From the NCBI GenBank assembly GCA_013399855.1, contig VXAY01002113.1, positions 2,420,250 to 2,484,249 on the forward strand: DNA of 64,000 nt, written 5' to 3'. The stretch comes from Oxyruncus cristatus. Taxonomy: Eukaryota; Chordata; Aves; Passeriformes; Cotingidae. The number at the start of each line of letters is the position of its first letter. Position 1 is the stretch's first letter. This document shows, piece by piece, positions 48,012-62,300 of the stretch. The notes under the pieces are model-generated. The model did not search any database and had not been told where the DNA came from. It saw only the letters and a program-made list of their open reading frames with translations. A program made the position numbers and the translations under genes.

Positions 48012-51000
48012 ATGGCAGGAGGTATCACTGACACTGGAGAGCTTTACTCTCCCTACGTAAGTTCTCCTGCTTGTGGGTTTGCTCACAAGTTGTTTTTTTC
48101 TTTCCAAAGACTCTTCCCTCAGCACTGTGTTTTCAATTCCCACTTCGCCATGGCTGTAACCTCAGTGTTTCAGGAGATGATGGAGGTCAAAGGGTAGTTA
48201 AAAACGCTTAGTGTTTGTAGTTACTGGGTTTTTTTTTTTATATCAGAGACTACTTTAAGTGAAATAAAGGGATGATGTCTGCCTAAAGTATAGATTAAAA
48301 AGTGCTTAATATGCCACACCAGCTCTTCCATCCTTTTACCCACTTTCCTTATATTTCATTACTGTTTTCCTCAATCCACAGTGTCACGTGAAGCAGCATA
48401 AACTGGGGGAACTGTGACATTGAAACTATGCCACTTTCTTCTATTACTTTATATAAGCTTTCCCTTGGATTTCTCAAAGTTTACTTAATTGTAGCTGTTG
48501 CAGTAATTTGTTTTAAACCACTTCACTTAAAATTAGCAGTCAGGATGTTTCTTTCCCATAATGTGGTGGCTGGTGCAACTCCAGAGCCAATTACTGCTTT
48601 CCTATGTTACTGGAAATACTGGTTTTCATAGCCACAAGTCTTCATAAAATGTCAGCTTTTCAAAACAGAGCTTTGCAAACATGGTTGTTTTTTTTTTTTT
48701 CTGAAGTGAACTCACTAGGTACAGAATCAGCCCTGAAATCTGTGTGTTGGCTTTTAAATGCTTTGACATTTTCATCCCTGTGTTAAGGATTGAATTTAGG
48801 AGAACAGGATATTAGGCTGCTGAAATAGGACACAGCTGAGAAAATGGAGAACTGAGACAATAACTGGGACGTCTGGACCCTCAAGGATTAGTGTCACCTG
48901 CTCTTATGTTGTTAAGTTGGTGTTGCAGCAGTTTCCTGGAGTAATCTCAAAGGCTGTGACTCTCTTCTTTCCCTGAAGATGTCTGACCAGACTGAACTCG
49001 TAGGCATCATCCTTGTCTCTGTCTGCTTGACCAAAGTTGAGGAAAAGCATCATTCTGGGAGGTTCAGCACAGTCTGAATTTGCTGTGCGTATGCCAGTGA
49101 AGTGCTTGCAGGGTCTCTGGGGAATACTTCTCCTGATGTTAATTGCTCCACGCCCACAAAAGTGTGCTCAGACACAGTTCTTTACTGGCTCTCCTCTGGA
49201 GAGATTCTGACCTATATTAAAATAAAAACCCCAAAGCACAACAACTTTGTGGCAATTTTTGATCTTGAATTCAGCTAAATGCATAGCCTGGGGGGTCCTG
49301 TCCAGGTTCAGAGTTCTCTTTTGTCCCTGGGCAGTAAAAAAGCTTGTTGCCAGAGAAGATAAAATCCTTTCACTTCAGGAAGTAAAATCCCTTCTTCAGA
49401 AGGTGCTCAGCTGCTTACTGGTAATATGTCAAGTAGGCTTTGAATTAGAATTCTTTCTGCTTCACTAAGAATAAAGAAGAACAAGCACTTCTGAAGGTAA
49501 CTCAGGTGCACAGTCACAGCTGCTTGGGTTCAGGTTAGAAAACAAGGAGAGACCCCAACCCACAGTGTAGAACTTCTGGTAGAAGGCAGTGATTTGAAAA
49601 CAAACAAATAAGAAGCTCATGTGCTTTCTAACTTCGAAAGTTAGAATAGAAAAAAAAAATATTTTAAAATAATTAGGAAAAGGGAGAGGAATTTTTTTTT
49701 TTTTTTCCAGAAATGTGCTGACACTCACTTTATTCCCTTTGGTTATCAGTCCCCTCCTCTAGTTATTTCTTGCTCCCACCCTGCCCGCTCAAGGATTGCC
49801 CTCTCTGTGTGAGTCAGTGCCCGTGTGAGGTGTTTTGGGTGATTCCTGGCACGCTCTGATGCTGGATCGTGTGGCTGGTTGCAGGTTGGCCTGGTTTACA
49901 TGTTCAACCTCATCGTCGGGACGGGAGCCCTCACAATGCCAAAGGCCTTTGCGACGGCAGGGTGGCTCGTCAGCCTCATCCTGCTCATGTTCCTGGGATT
50001 TATGAGGTAGGACACGGGTGTGTGTCAGTGGAGGATTGGAGGGGGGTTCAGCTGGGTGGGGCTGTGAGGACAGTGTTGATTTTTGCTGCTTTCCTGTGCT
50101 CTGCTCCTTGAGGATTTGTCTCTGCAGTGGTGTTGCCCTGATTTGGAGGGATGCACTGCCTGCGGTGTGGTGCTCCATCCCATTTCCTGACTGATGGGCA
50201 AGACTTTTCCTCCAGTGCAGAGTCTTCTAGGAGCTTTCTCCCAGTTTCCTTTTTTGTCCTCGCTGTGGATACGTTCCATACTTGCCTCTGCCATGGGTCA
50301 GTTCCCCAACCACCACCCGGGTCACAGGTGACGTGGGGTAATGCTTCTGCTTTGTGACTTGCAGGTGTGATGTAGGTGTGTAAGCTTTCTCTGGGCTTCT
50401 GGCAATGCTCTCACAGCTGCAAGAGTGTCAAGAAAATAAATTTCTGTATAGACAGGCCTGTCTTATCCCCTCCAGGCCTTCACTACTTGAGACCTTGGAG
50501 CTGCTCTCCTGATTTTCCCACTGGCTCGCCATGAGCTCCTGCCCAGGTGCCTCCGTGCTGGAGCAGCAGATGGAGCTGAAGGCTGTGGATACAGCACTAG
50601 TGTCTGAGGAGCTATTGATAGAATTGCCATCTTCTGATGGGCTGTGAATCTCTTCTTGCTTGGGTTTTAAAACAAAAACAAGAATTTTTAAAATAAACCC
50701 AAAATCTCCTCCTGCCATTTGTAAGAACGGAATTTTGAAGTCCCAGCCTTGTCAATAACGAGCTCTCTCAGCCTGAACGTGCCCTCAGTTTTGAGGCAGA
50801 GCCTTTGGGGTCTGTTAGGTGCTGCTAAACAGAGGAACTGTACGGTCATTACTGGCTGCAGTAATGCTTTTAGTGCCTCACCTCCGAGCTGGATGCTGTA
50901 AACTGGGGGGATACCAGTCACTGGGAGCTTTGGAGGCAATTCCTTTTAGCTACATTAGTATAAAAGCATGAATTCAATGTACGAAGCTCAGCACCAGCAG

Positions 51001-54000
51001 AAAATCCTTCAAGGTTAGCAGAAGAACACAAAGCTCCAAACCTGTGTACCAGAACTGCACTGGATTAAACTGAAAAGGTGCAGCTCAAAGGAGTATGTGC
51101 CTTGGGAGCTGCATTGCTCTGTGGCTTTTGTTCTGGTGCTTGTGACTTCCTCGTGCCCGCTGGGCACCTTCAGTGCAGGAAGAGTCTGGGCGGAAATTGC
51201 CACACAGACCTCAGCACTTTCTTTTATTCTTGCAAAACTAATCTCTCATTTGAGCTCGATAAGCGAGTCCAGTTCCTAAAGCAGCGAGAAACCACTTTAA
51301 AACCTTAAATAAGATTGATTTGAGTTTTTTTTTTAAATTTATTAATATCACAGGACTGTTTTTAGCTGAGATAATGATATTCCTTCCATCAGTGGCTCTC
51401 GCTGTCTCCCCGAACAGCTTTTCCCCTGGCCTCCAGCAAAGTGTATTTGCATGCATGTGTGATCTCTCCTTCTTCTATTGCTGCTTTGCTTCTGATGCCA
51501 TTTGTAAGATTATTTAAGAGACTGTAATACCTTTGCCACAGGCCCTAATAGATGAGTTTCAGAATAATACTGTGCTCATCCTAGGCTGTAAAAAGAGGAA
51601 GGAAGCTTGCTTTCTAGCAAAGGACAAAGTCCTCTTGCTGCCTTCAACCCACAGAAACACCAGGAAGGTGCCTTCCAAATATCTCAAGTGTCTTATTGTA
51701 TCTGAAGGCGTGTTATACTTTATTGCATTTTGTGGTCTGCTTGAACACCTGAATCTCAAGAGCAGAAGGGAGCAATAAAACGAGATGAAACACTACCAAA
51801 ACAGCGTGTGGGGAGCTGGCAAAAGGGTTGGTTTTGTTTGGTTTTTTTTGCTGCTACAAACAGATGGGAATAATTCTCCATCTCTCTTCAGTGACAGATC
51901 TTGACTGTTATTGATGATATCAATTGAATTCCTCTCTCTGTAGCTATATGACTACGACCTTTGTGGTGGAAGCCATGGCTGCTGCAAATGCCCAGCTGAG
52001 ATGGAAGAGAATGGAAAAACGCAAGGTTTGTGTGGGGTTTCATTTTACATTTTCTTGTGTTCTTCTATCCTGTAGGATTGGCCTGGGATTCCTTTATATC
52101 TTTGCCGTGCCTCGTTACTAACTCTAAAGAAATAAATTTCTACTGTACTTAACTTTGCCATATAAAATATGGCTGTTAGTTCCCCGTGGGGTTGCTCATT
52201 AAAGACAGGATTTTCTGCTCCTGCTTTGAAAAATCTCTTGTGCTGTTCACATTTCTTACTGATCGTGTTCTCCTTGCCCAGAAGCGCTGCTCAGTGAATG
52301 TGGAGAGGTGGCAGCCAATATATTGGTGCTATTTGGAGTGTACTGAGGACTATAAATCCTTGCTGATCTCAGGTCATTTAACTGGGACAGGCTGGAATGT
52401 CCTTGCTGTTACTTGGGCTGTATCCCAGGGAGTGGACAGTTCTGAATTATGCCCTTGCTGTAAAGCTTACTTGTGGCTTTTCTGGATCAGAGGGAGGCAT
52501 AATTGTTTGCACTGACTTAGACCCCTGCCTGTGTGTTAGTGGGATGGAGTTAGGAGCTAGACCTACCTGCTCTGACTAGCTGAGACTTTATATGTTTAGA
52601 TTAATTTTTTTCCTACCAGTTCTGCAGCGCTGCAGATCTGCCAGAAGTTTCTGACTTCCTTATGCCACGTATCACTACAGGAGCTGGGCACTGTTGCTGT
52701 GTGTGTGACCTCGGGCTGGGACAGCAGAGCCTGTCACTCACTTCAGCCTGCTCTGCTAGTGCCCTCTTCTGCCCTCCACAGCAACCCAAGGGCTCCCTGG
52801 TGTTACCTTTGCTTGCATGTCCTGCCCTCCCTGTTTGGGACCTTCTTTTGAGTGTCTGGAAGTGACCGTGACAGTGGTGATGCCAAAGCCTTTACTGTGG
52901 GCAGCAGATATCTCAGCAGTGGTCTTTTCATCCAGGAAGATGATGAGGATGAGGACTCTTCCTCTGGAGTATCTGACAGTGATGTTCTCCTCCCAGATGG
53001 CTACGAGCGAGCGGAGACACGGCCTATCCTGTCAGTTCGTGAGTACCCAGTTCATGCCTTCGCTGCTCCAAGACCCCTTCTCTGCAGACAGTGTCCTAGA
53101 GAATTCTATAAGTGTGGACTCCTCTGTTTCACCCTTAATTCCATGTGCTCACATCCCAAAGTCCTTAGCATTTGCAAGATAAGACTCATTGACAATTCAG
53201 TTTACCTTCTGCAGTCTGATAAAGATCTTTTCCTTCTAGGTCACTGAGAACATCTTATTTTCTAAGCACTTTTAAACTAGCTTCGGTAGAGTAATTTGAC
53301 CAGTGACTCCGCAGCTGTGGAGTCGTACAAACTGTCCTTCAGACTGCTGCTAGAGCTTCCCAAGTGTCCAGGGGTAGTTTGGCCTCTGGGTTTACTGGAG
53401 GGATTGGTTGAAACACTTCTTTTTTTTTCATCGTGCAGAGAGACGTGGCTCACCCAATATCTTTGAAATCACTGAGAGGGTGGAAATGGGCCAGATGGCT
53501 TCCATGTTCTTCAATAAAGGTAAGTGATGCACATTTTCAAAAGGCCCTTCAGGTCCTCATGGACATTGTGTGTATGGCTGTTGCTTAAGTTTGCAAGGTT
53601 TTTTTCAGTGCATGTTTGCATCCTGAGTTTCTGATAATTGAACCCAAAAGTGTCATTCCTTCTCTCTGTGGACTGTGTTCATCCTCCTGTGTGATGTTTC
53701 TACCAAGTATTTATGGGCCAGGTGGGCCAGAACCTGCTGTGGTGGGCACAGAACTAGCAAAACACTGAAGGTTATGGGCCCAGTTTCTCGAGACAGGCAA
53801 ATGTGAGTCAGTGCCTTTTCTGACTGCCCTTCACCTGCCTCTGAACTGCATCTGTCCTCTGTGATCTCCACTGTTTAAAGCAGTAGAGCCCAGTTGCAGT
53901 GTTTGCCAGTTCCATCTTGGTTTTAGCATTTGAGAATAAGACATTCAGGCTTCCCTGAGCCCTGTATCAGTCTGAAGGAGAGTGAGTTCTGGTGGGAGCT

Positions 54001-57000
54001 TCTGGGAATTGGCTGTGCCTGGGGAATCATCAAGAGAGCTGCTGGGACATGAAGTGCTGAAAGGGTCCCTGCTGAGCATATGACAGGCAGCTGGCTTGTG
54101 TTTCTGTTTTTAAATGCCTCTTGTATACAGGGAACAAACTTGTAACTGTACTGCAATACATCCTTGTCCAGTGCTGCGTGCAACAGAAATGCAAACCACA
54201 ATGGTAGGGATTCTGAAACCTGTAAAACAGTGCAGTGAAATGCTGTGCAGAGCCAGAACATCATCAGACACCATGGCTATGCAGTTTTGAACCTGTCAGG
54301 CCCCATTTCTTGTGGAAAATGATGTTTTCCCTTGTTCACTGGCCACCTTGCAAAGAGGTGACGGGCTGGTTTTTTCCACTACGTTACATCAGCATTATGC
54401 CAAGCATAAGGCTGTTGCCTCTGAAGGACAGCTGGGCTTAAGGAGTGAAGATTCTATGAACTCTTATTTCTGATTTTAAAGTCTAATTGGAAAAAAACCT
54501 TTTAATTTTCATGCATGCCTATTCTGGGCTTTTGTAGATTTAAATCACACAGGACCATCAGAATAATCCACCTTGGATCAGGCTGCCACATTTCTAGTCA
54601 GGGAAGAGAAGTGTGTCAGAAACGTCTTGTTCCTGGTCTTGCCTGTAGCACTGAGTTGCTCTGACCTCAGAGAAGTTTTCCCTTGTTTGCTTTGCTATCT
54701 ATAAAACACTGTGAACACCTCCCTGTCTCTCAGTATTCCTCTGAGGAGTAATATTTGGAAGTGCTTTGAGGGCAATCACCATGTAATGGGGTTCAGCCTT
54801 GTTGCTGAGAACTGGGCTGTGGATGGCTGGCGGGTCACAAGAGGCAGAGTGTCCTCATAGTCAAGTTTCAGGAGGCCCCTTCTTTGCATGTGCTTCCAAG
54901 GGGAGCTGAAAACGATGCCCCAAAACCAGGCAGGTGTTGGGCAAGTGCCTTCTGGACCTCTCTGGTACTCAGACACTAGAGGGTGCTGGGAATACGTGTC
55001 CTCTCTCCGCCAGCACCGATGTAGCTTCCGAGGAAAGTGAAATAAACTGCTTAGTACTCTTAAATCGTAATCCCTCTTCTTAATGTTGCTTTAGCCACAG
55101 TTATCTGATTTCTGTGTTAGGGATCCTCCCCGGGGTCTACTCAGCCCGTCGCAAAGGGATGAATCTGTCTGCAGGAAGGCCACTGGAACAGCTGCAGACC
55201 ATGGCCTGACTTAACTTGTGACTTCCAGATGGGAAGAGTCTGGGGCAGCTGTAACTCATTTGCTACTTTCCCTTCCTCTGAGCTCAGCAGTGAGGCTTCA
55301 GCCCTGTCGCTGAGTCCTGGTTCAGAGATACCCTCTGGCCTGGGAGCCACTGCAGAGACAAACAAGTGAAGTACCTCCCTCTGCAGATCCGTGCTGAGGT
55401 GCTCCCTCCCGATGGCTGCACAGAAGGGCCTTCACTAAGAGCTCAGTGTCTGCTGCCTTGTGCTGAGAAACTGGGCCACACTGGGGAATTTCCAGCTCCA
55501 AGCACCAACACATGTGGTTTCACAGCTCACAAATGTCTGGGTGGGTGTTTACTCACGATATACGAAGCATGGATCCAAACCCAGGGTGTCTGAGGGCTTT
55601 ACAGCCTTCAGAGGGAAGGCTGGTGAAAGCTGTGCGATAGACCTCAAAGCCTCTGATTTCTAGTGAGTTCTCTGCTCCTTTCCCTTGACTGATTTTTATT
55701 TTCAGCAATCTGACAGGAGTTGAATCTGCAGTCCTAGGAGGTAAGCTGGGGATAAATCTCAATTTCAGACTGTCTGTTTTCTTAAAGGGAGCTGACTTAG
55801 GTTTAGGCTGTGAAGAGCCTGTGTGCTCTTTCGAAAGAGCTGGCTCTGAAGAACTGCTCTGTTTCTTGTTTTAATTTTTTTATTTTTTAATGTGCAATGT
55901 TGGGTGCTTTCTTCTGGGACCAAGCAGTCATTTATTGCAGTAATGGATTCCAGGCACATCTATCATACTGTTTCCTCACAGGAAGTCATTGATTTTTTTT
56001 TTTTTCTCCCTGTTTTGTGCCCAGTAATGAAAGTATTGATTAGGGAGGGTCAGCAGCAGTTTATAAAAGAACTGATGCTGAGGTCTTCCTGTCTTCAAGA
56101 AGATGAGTTTGGGAGAGGACTATCACCTGGACTTCCTATAGACAGGGAAGTCTGCATTGAAACAGGGATTTAGTGTGTGCTGGTGGGTACTGGGTGATGC
56201 TGCTGTGGTTGTCTCAGCCTTCTGTTGTGTGGGGGGGGCAGCTGAGGCCTGAGACCAGTGGAGATCCCAAAACAGAATCTGAGTCTGTAGTACTAAGCTT
56301 AGTGTGTCTGCAGTGTCTGTCCTATTTCAGATACTTTGTTATAGCCTTCAACCCTTTTTAATGGGAAATTGGAGAAGAGTGGTAGGTAGTTTGTTGCTGT
56401 CTCCAGAACAGTGCAGAGACTCCTTAACTGTGAAGCCATCTTCAATCTTTCACAGAGCAAGGAAACAAGGGGAAAACTATATGGAATGATCTGACAATTT
56501 CTGTAATATCTCCATTTGTCTCTTTAGACAAACTAGGAACAAGTCTAGAGCACTGACTTAGTGTGCTGCTGTGCAGAAGCAGGGAAGTTTTCTTGCTGCT
56601 TTCCTGATACAGCCCCTTTTTAGGAATGTTTTATGCTAAGTAGGCTCAGCATATTGAATAATTTATTTAAACAAAGGAGAATGGCTATTAATGTTTCCTA
56701 ATATCCTGAGGTCCCGGGGCAGTACGATGGCAAAACACGAGAAAACTTTGGGGCACCTAAGCTGTAGAAATATGAGTCCACGTTCCTGCAGCAGTGTTGT
56801 CCTTGCTGGTGGTTGTCACAGCTGTGACTGTGAGGTGAGGCTTGCACAGGTGAATTGATTTGCTCAAGCTGCACTAGGATTAAGCATCAGCTGGCATCAC
56901 ACAACTTGAAAGTATGGGTAGGTTCCTGGAGCTGTTTTCCTTCACTGTCAACTTCCTAAATGAAACAAATGTGAGGCTTTTTTTCTGTAACTCACCTGTC

Positions 57001-58881
57001 TCTGAACTAAAACGTCTCCCAGTTTGTTTTTCCTTGGTGAGATTTATACAGACTTGCTTGGAAGAAGAGAATCTTGCGGTCTCATCAAGCGTTTCTTTAT
57101 CCCTGCAGATTTTAGCCCTCCACAGCAGTATCTTCTTGTGCCCCACCCACTAAGGCTGTTCTGTGCACCCAGTTAATTTGTGCAAGAGTTTTTTAATCTC
57201 CTAGGTGAAGCCAGGGCAAGCTTTTTTTTTTTTTAAAAAAAAAAAGAAAGGAAAAAAGCACTCAAAAAATCAGTAGGGGCGTGAACAGCATATGTGGCGG
57301 TGGAAGGGGTAAGAGGGCTGAGAAACAAGAGTTTTAAAGCTTTGGAGAATTGTACCTTGGCTCAAGTTGCCAGTGGTTGGGAATCTCCCAAAGCAGCTCC
57401 ATTTCAGCCCTGTGGAGTCTGAGCTCTGCAGGGCCAAGTCTCTAATGTGAAGGTCCTGCAGGTTTGCATGCAGAGGGTTTGGAATCAGCAGAGACTAAAA
57501 GCATCTTCTCTCTGCATTTTGCTGTTTGTCAGACTGTGCTCACACCGAGTCTGAGAGCATCAGCTGGATGTTTGCCTGTGGCTGTTCCAAGCTGACAGCT
57601 TCGTCTGGCAGGTGACTTATGTGAGACCTGTTGGTCTTGACTGCAGGATGGGCTTGAACTAGAGGGTTTAGTGTCAGTGCCAGGTATTGAAGGAAGCAGG
57701 GTGGAGCTCTGAGGCCCCTCATGCCCCATCAGATCCTGTGCCGTGGTAAGTTCCCTGAGCTTGGGTGGAGTTTGCTGCAGAAGGAAGTAAACTATGGAGG
57801 CAAATGGTGATTTTTAAGATCTTAAAAATTTTGTATATTTGAATTGCAGAGTGCAAGAGTTTCTGTGTACTCTGCAGTGTCTGGATAATATTTCCTTTTT
57901 CTGCAGTGGGTGTCAACCTCTTCTATTTCTGCATAATTGTCTACCTCTATGGAGACCTGGCAATCTACGCAGCAGCAGTACCAGTCTCTCTCATGCAGGT
58001 GACCTGGTAAGTGTGCTTATTGCTGAGGGGTTGGATGCTAACAGGGAAGAGGGCAGGCTTTGGACTGGATGGGGGTATAAACCTCACTAGGATCAGCTCT
58101 ACTTTCTGAAGAGTAAAGTGGAGAAATGACTCAAGTACACCTCATCTCTTGTGGGTGGAAGGTGTAGTTGCTCTGTATTCCCCACCCTGCCTGCGAAGTA
58201 GCTGACCTGATTCCAGAGCCCTCAGGTGGGAAGCACTTCCAGCTTCAGCACTTGTAGACATGGGACTTGTTGTTCAAAAGTTTGATGGCAATACTCTGAA
58301 ATATTGTAACTTCTCTGTGTCTTTGGGTAAGGGCTGAGAGGTGTGATACTGATTAAATCAGAGACCAGAGAGTGGTGATGTTATATGGACTTAGCACTGG
58401 ACTGAGAGTGATGCCTTTCTCAAAGAAACAGGTAATGAGAAAGATGGGTTTGATCAAATCTGGGCTGAGCTGGATTTGGCCTTGTGTCTTGGAAATGGAA
58501 AACCTTAGTGATCTCTGTACAACCTAAACTTGCCAGCTTGATGGCCAAATGACCAATCTTGCAAATAACTGCAGGTAATTCAGGAATTTGCTTTTAAATG
58601 CCCGGTACTCGGTGACTTGCTCTGTTACACAGTCCAGAAAGCAGAATGAGGGAGAGTGTTCAGGGAGGGAGATGAGGAATGGCCTCTGCTCATTCTTCCT
58701 TCCTGAATGCAGGAGAGGGGAAGACATCTGCTAGGAGTTAATTACTGTCTTTTGTTCTCCCTCCTTTCCCAGCAGTGTCACTGGCAACCATTCCTGTAGT
58801 GTTGGAGATGGCACAAAGTACAACGACACGGACAAGTGCTGGGGGCCAATTCGGCGGATTGATGCTTACAGGCTGTACCTG
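48012..58881 (+). CDS. TMEM104: TMEM104, N-terminal exons (3' part beyond window)
   Basis: Multi-pass membrane protein of the amino-acid-transporter fold; its substrate is unknown. Coding exons: 48012-48056, 49885-50006, 51944-52025, 52936-53038, 53439-53519, 57907-58006, 58773-58881. Phases 0,2,0,1,1,2,0 agree and give 214 codons. It starts MAGGITDTGELYSPY. The second exon has the TM1 signature NLIVGTGALTMPKAFATAGW. A cytoplasmic acidic loop follows (EDDEDEDSSSGVSDSD), then GSPNIFEITERVEMGQM and a further membrane segment VNLFYFCIIVYLYGDLAIY. The last visible exon has a luminal-type loop with a GNHS sequon, the KYNDTDKCWGP motif (NDT also a sequon) and ends AYRLYL. The remaining membrane segments, about 280 residues in human, are not found before 64000. 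The exon-7 acceptor is a CAGCAG tandem site. Confidence 0.95.
48232..48441. repeat. Downstream copy of the 220-bp direct repeat
   Basis: Partner of 47205-47425, about 1.0 kb away and at roughly 80-85% identity by eye. It lies in the intron just after the TMEM104 start-codon exon (48012-48056), so that exon is bracketed by the two copies. No terminal inverted repeats or family signature were recognised. Confidence 0.93.
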
Positions 58882-59280
58882 GTGAGTTTCTGGAACTGGC
58901 ATGACCGTTGTTGCCACTTGAACTTTGCTTCTAGCAATTAAGATTTCTTTTTTTTTCCCTGTAGAGATAATGTAGTTCAAGTGAACAACACGGTGTGAAG
59001 CTTTTGGTTCAATCGGGCCTTTTTGGCCAAATACCCCATTCCTATTCTTGGTGCCATGGCTGTGTTTGAACTTGTTGGCCATCAGAATGATCCTTATGGT
59101 TTTGAGTTTGAGTTCTGTCCGTCTTGTTGTGTAGTTTTATATTGCTTAAGCAGGTGAGATGTTCTTGCCAAAGGCTGTGTTTTATTTCAGTGGGTTTTTC
59201 AGTGGCTGGCTAAGTAATATTCGCTTGGGGGTAATTGTTGTCAAGATATTGAAGTATATTAAGCTCACTCGACTGCTTTA

Positions 59281-59335
59281 GAATATAAAATGTCCTGAGT
59301 TGGAAGGGACCCACAAGGATCATTGAGTCCATTCT
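59281..59335 (-). mobile_element. CR1 3' tail scrap
   Basis: About 55 bp resemble the CR1 terminus in reverse complement: GAGTTGGAAGGGACCCACAA, then GGATCATTGAGTCCA. It lies in the TMEM104 intron after exon 7. Confidence 0.7.
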
Positions 59336-62300
59336 TCATGTGAATAAAATTGTTAATGCTGCAGGAGAATCTGCTGTTTGAAAGATGATGGAAACAGCCA
59401 GCTTAGACAACATCCAGTGCTATATGCTGCTTTAGTAATAGCTTTGTCTAGTTGAGGATTGTCTATTGCATCTGTTACTGTGCTGGGGTTCTGCTGTGCA
59501 ACTAGGGTTTGTCCCAGAGGATGATGAACATGGCTTTTCTAGGGCTTGGGGAGTGTTGAGTGCTCCTACCTGGAGACATGTCGGTAGGGCAAAAGGAGAA
59601 AAGGGAGGGGTGCCAGTACTGGATAACGTGGCTTCTGTTAAGGGTCTTGGTGAGAATTTCAGGAAAAAGGAGTGAGGGTGGCTCTGTGTGCACAGAGAAA
59701 TCCAGAGTTAAAGAGTATTTGAGGCAATTTTGCAGTTAGTACATTTTGGACATGCAGTGGATCACATCCCTGAGTACACTTGTTCCAGCATTACTGCAGA
59801 AGTAAGAGCTGGGCCTCAGAAATATTAGTAAATGTCAAAGTCTACTTAATTATTTAAGAGAAATATTATTGCTTTACTAAATTGTGTCTTGGTCTGTTTC
59901 TTTAAAACTTCCAGAAGACTGAAGATTTCCTTCCTGAATTTCAATAACTCTCCCTGACCCAGCAGAAGGAGCTAGTCAGAAAAGGCAGACATGCATTAAT
60001 TACTGCCTGCATCTCTCGGATATTATGTCTATAATTCATGAAGATAATTGTTGTTAGGACTTGCAAAATTAAAAAAATTAAGACTGTGTAAGCATTAGAC
60101 TTGCAGTCTGTGTACATAACTCTCAGAGGAGCTTTTCCCTCTGCTTGTCTTGTGGATTTGGAGAAGAAATATCTGCAAAGTCTTCGCTAGTGGTTAATCC
60201 TTTCCTGCTCAGTGACTGGGATGAGGTTTCAGTGCCTTTCTCTACTCCCCCTTAGAAGGAGGGAGGGATTGTTTGTGGGAGAAGAGACCAGTCTGAATTG
60301 CTGGGGGGCAATTCTCACCATCACTATTTTCTGGGTGTCAGCATTACCTCCAAGTGGCTTTCTCTTAAGGTCTCTAATGCTTTTTACTGCGTGAGTATGG
60401 GAGCAAACTGGGACTTGTTCTACCTCCAGTTCTGCTGGTCCCACTCCCTGCTTGATCTGTGTGGTTTCATTCTCCAGAAAACAGAGATGATGGTGACTTC
60501 TCTAGGGAGAGTTAAGAGATGTAATCATTTATAAAACTTTCAGACCACAGTACTGACCACGTCCTCAAGTTTGGGCTGCCTCTCAAGTGGCTGTGATGGA
60601 ACATATTTTTCCCCCCCACTATCCAGGTTAATATTTTCCCCACTGTCATGTTTGCAATGTGGACAACTAGTGACCAGTTGAGCTCTTGAACTTTCTGAGA
60701 GAAACCTGGGCATGGGAGGGCAGGGGGAGGAAGTCACTTGACTTCAAGCAAAACATTCAGTAGTAAACCACTGTAATTACCTCTACACACTTTGTCCAAG
60801 CTTGTCGTGTCATGGACGTAGAGTTTTGACCATGCAAGAAAAGCTGAAACCTGCTTCCCTGAAGAGGAAAAGGCAACATGACAGCGAGGAGGGGTGAGAT
60901 GCATCAAGAGCACAGCTTGGTCCCAGAGGATCATACCCACAGAGAACTTGCTCTGTTGTCTTAACTTTCTTTTTTGAATTCTTGCTTGATGAAATAATTC
61001 GGGTTCCACGTTTCAGTGGACAAACAAGGCCTCTTTTTGCAGTCTAAGTTCCCCTGTGGCAAGGGGACAGATGGACACTGTAATCCCAAAAGAAAACAGC
61101 TGAGTTTTTGGATCGCCCTTTTGTCCTAGATGTCTGCTTCTAGTCTTCTTACCTCGTCCTAATACTGTATTTAGGTTTAAATGACTTTCGGGAGAAAGAT
61201 GGGTGGATGTAACTGGAACCTCTTGCCCATCCCAGTGAAGCAGTTCTCTGAATATGTAGTGTTATATTTCATACTCTGGGCGTGACCCCACAGAAAACCT
61301 ATTTTGGACTACCAGGAGAAATAATCTATTTGAGGTTTTTTGGACAAATGGTGCCAATGGGAGCTGTCTTGTGCCAAGTCCCACCAGTCTGCCAAAGACC
61401 TGTGCTGCCTTCCTCCTGTCGACTCTTTCTCTCCCAACACCGTGTCTTCTTTTCAACAAAAATAATTTCAAACATTTACTCTTCAAGCTGGGGATGGAGA
61501 GAGGAATAATGACTGACGTAAAAATCCTTTTTCACGCCTTATTGTCCAAAAAGGCCTCTGGAAGCTGTCTCTGCTCTGATTACTGTGAATGGAAGCTGAA
61601 AACTATGTACATAATGAGAATATTTAGACAGATTAAATTCTTCTCTTGAGACTTCCTTGTCTGTGCAGCATCTTTATTGCTGCTCCAGGATTTCACACCT
61701 AAGTGTGACTGCAGAGTCTTCAGAGACCACTAGGCCCCTATTAACCTTTGTCTGAACAAATGGTTGTCTCGCTTCTTGTTTATAAATTGCTTTGGAAAAT
61801 AAAGGTTTGCAAAACAAATAAGTGAAGGCAAGTGAAGGAAATATGTAAATAGACTTTTTCTCCTGTTCCATCACTTGCTGCTAGTATTTGCCTCCTTTTT
61901 GGGAGGTTTAAAGGGTGAGCCTTTCCGTGTTGTTCCACGCCTGCAAGGGCAAGACCCCGCAGGGCAAATGGGCTGGAAGGAAGGTGTGTGTTGGGCAGCC
62001 CAGCGACCTTGTTGAAGGCAAGCACTGATCACAGTTAGAGCAGATCGATGGCTTTCTATCTTTGCTTCAGATCCATCACCACCCTGTCATGTCCTCGACA
62101 GCTGGAGTGACTCCCAAGTCCCTTGGCTGTCTCTGGCAATGCTGAGGATGGAGTCGTGTTCTCTCCCTGCTGAATTCACACTTCAGTGCAGTCACTTTAT
62201 CATGCTCTCTGCAAGGTCCATGGGGCCTCTGCTCTGGAGGCTCTGGGGCAGGGGCAGCAGATTTCAGTTTCAGATCTTGCGTCATAATACTTTCTTGTCT

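Noticed and set aside
51533..51778. 81-codon plus-strand frame in a TMEM104 intron
   Set aside because: No homology is recognised, and it lies between two well-fitting TMEM104 exons with no splice pattern.
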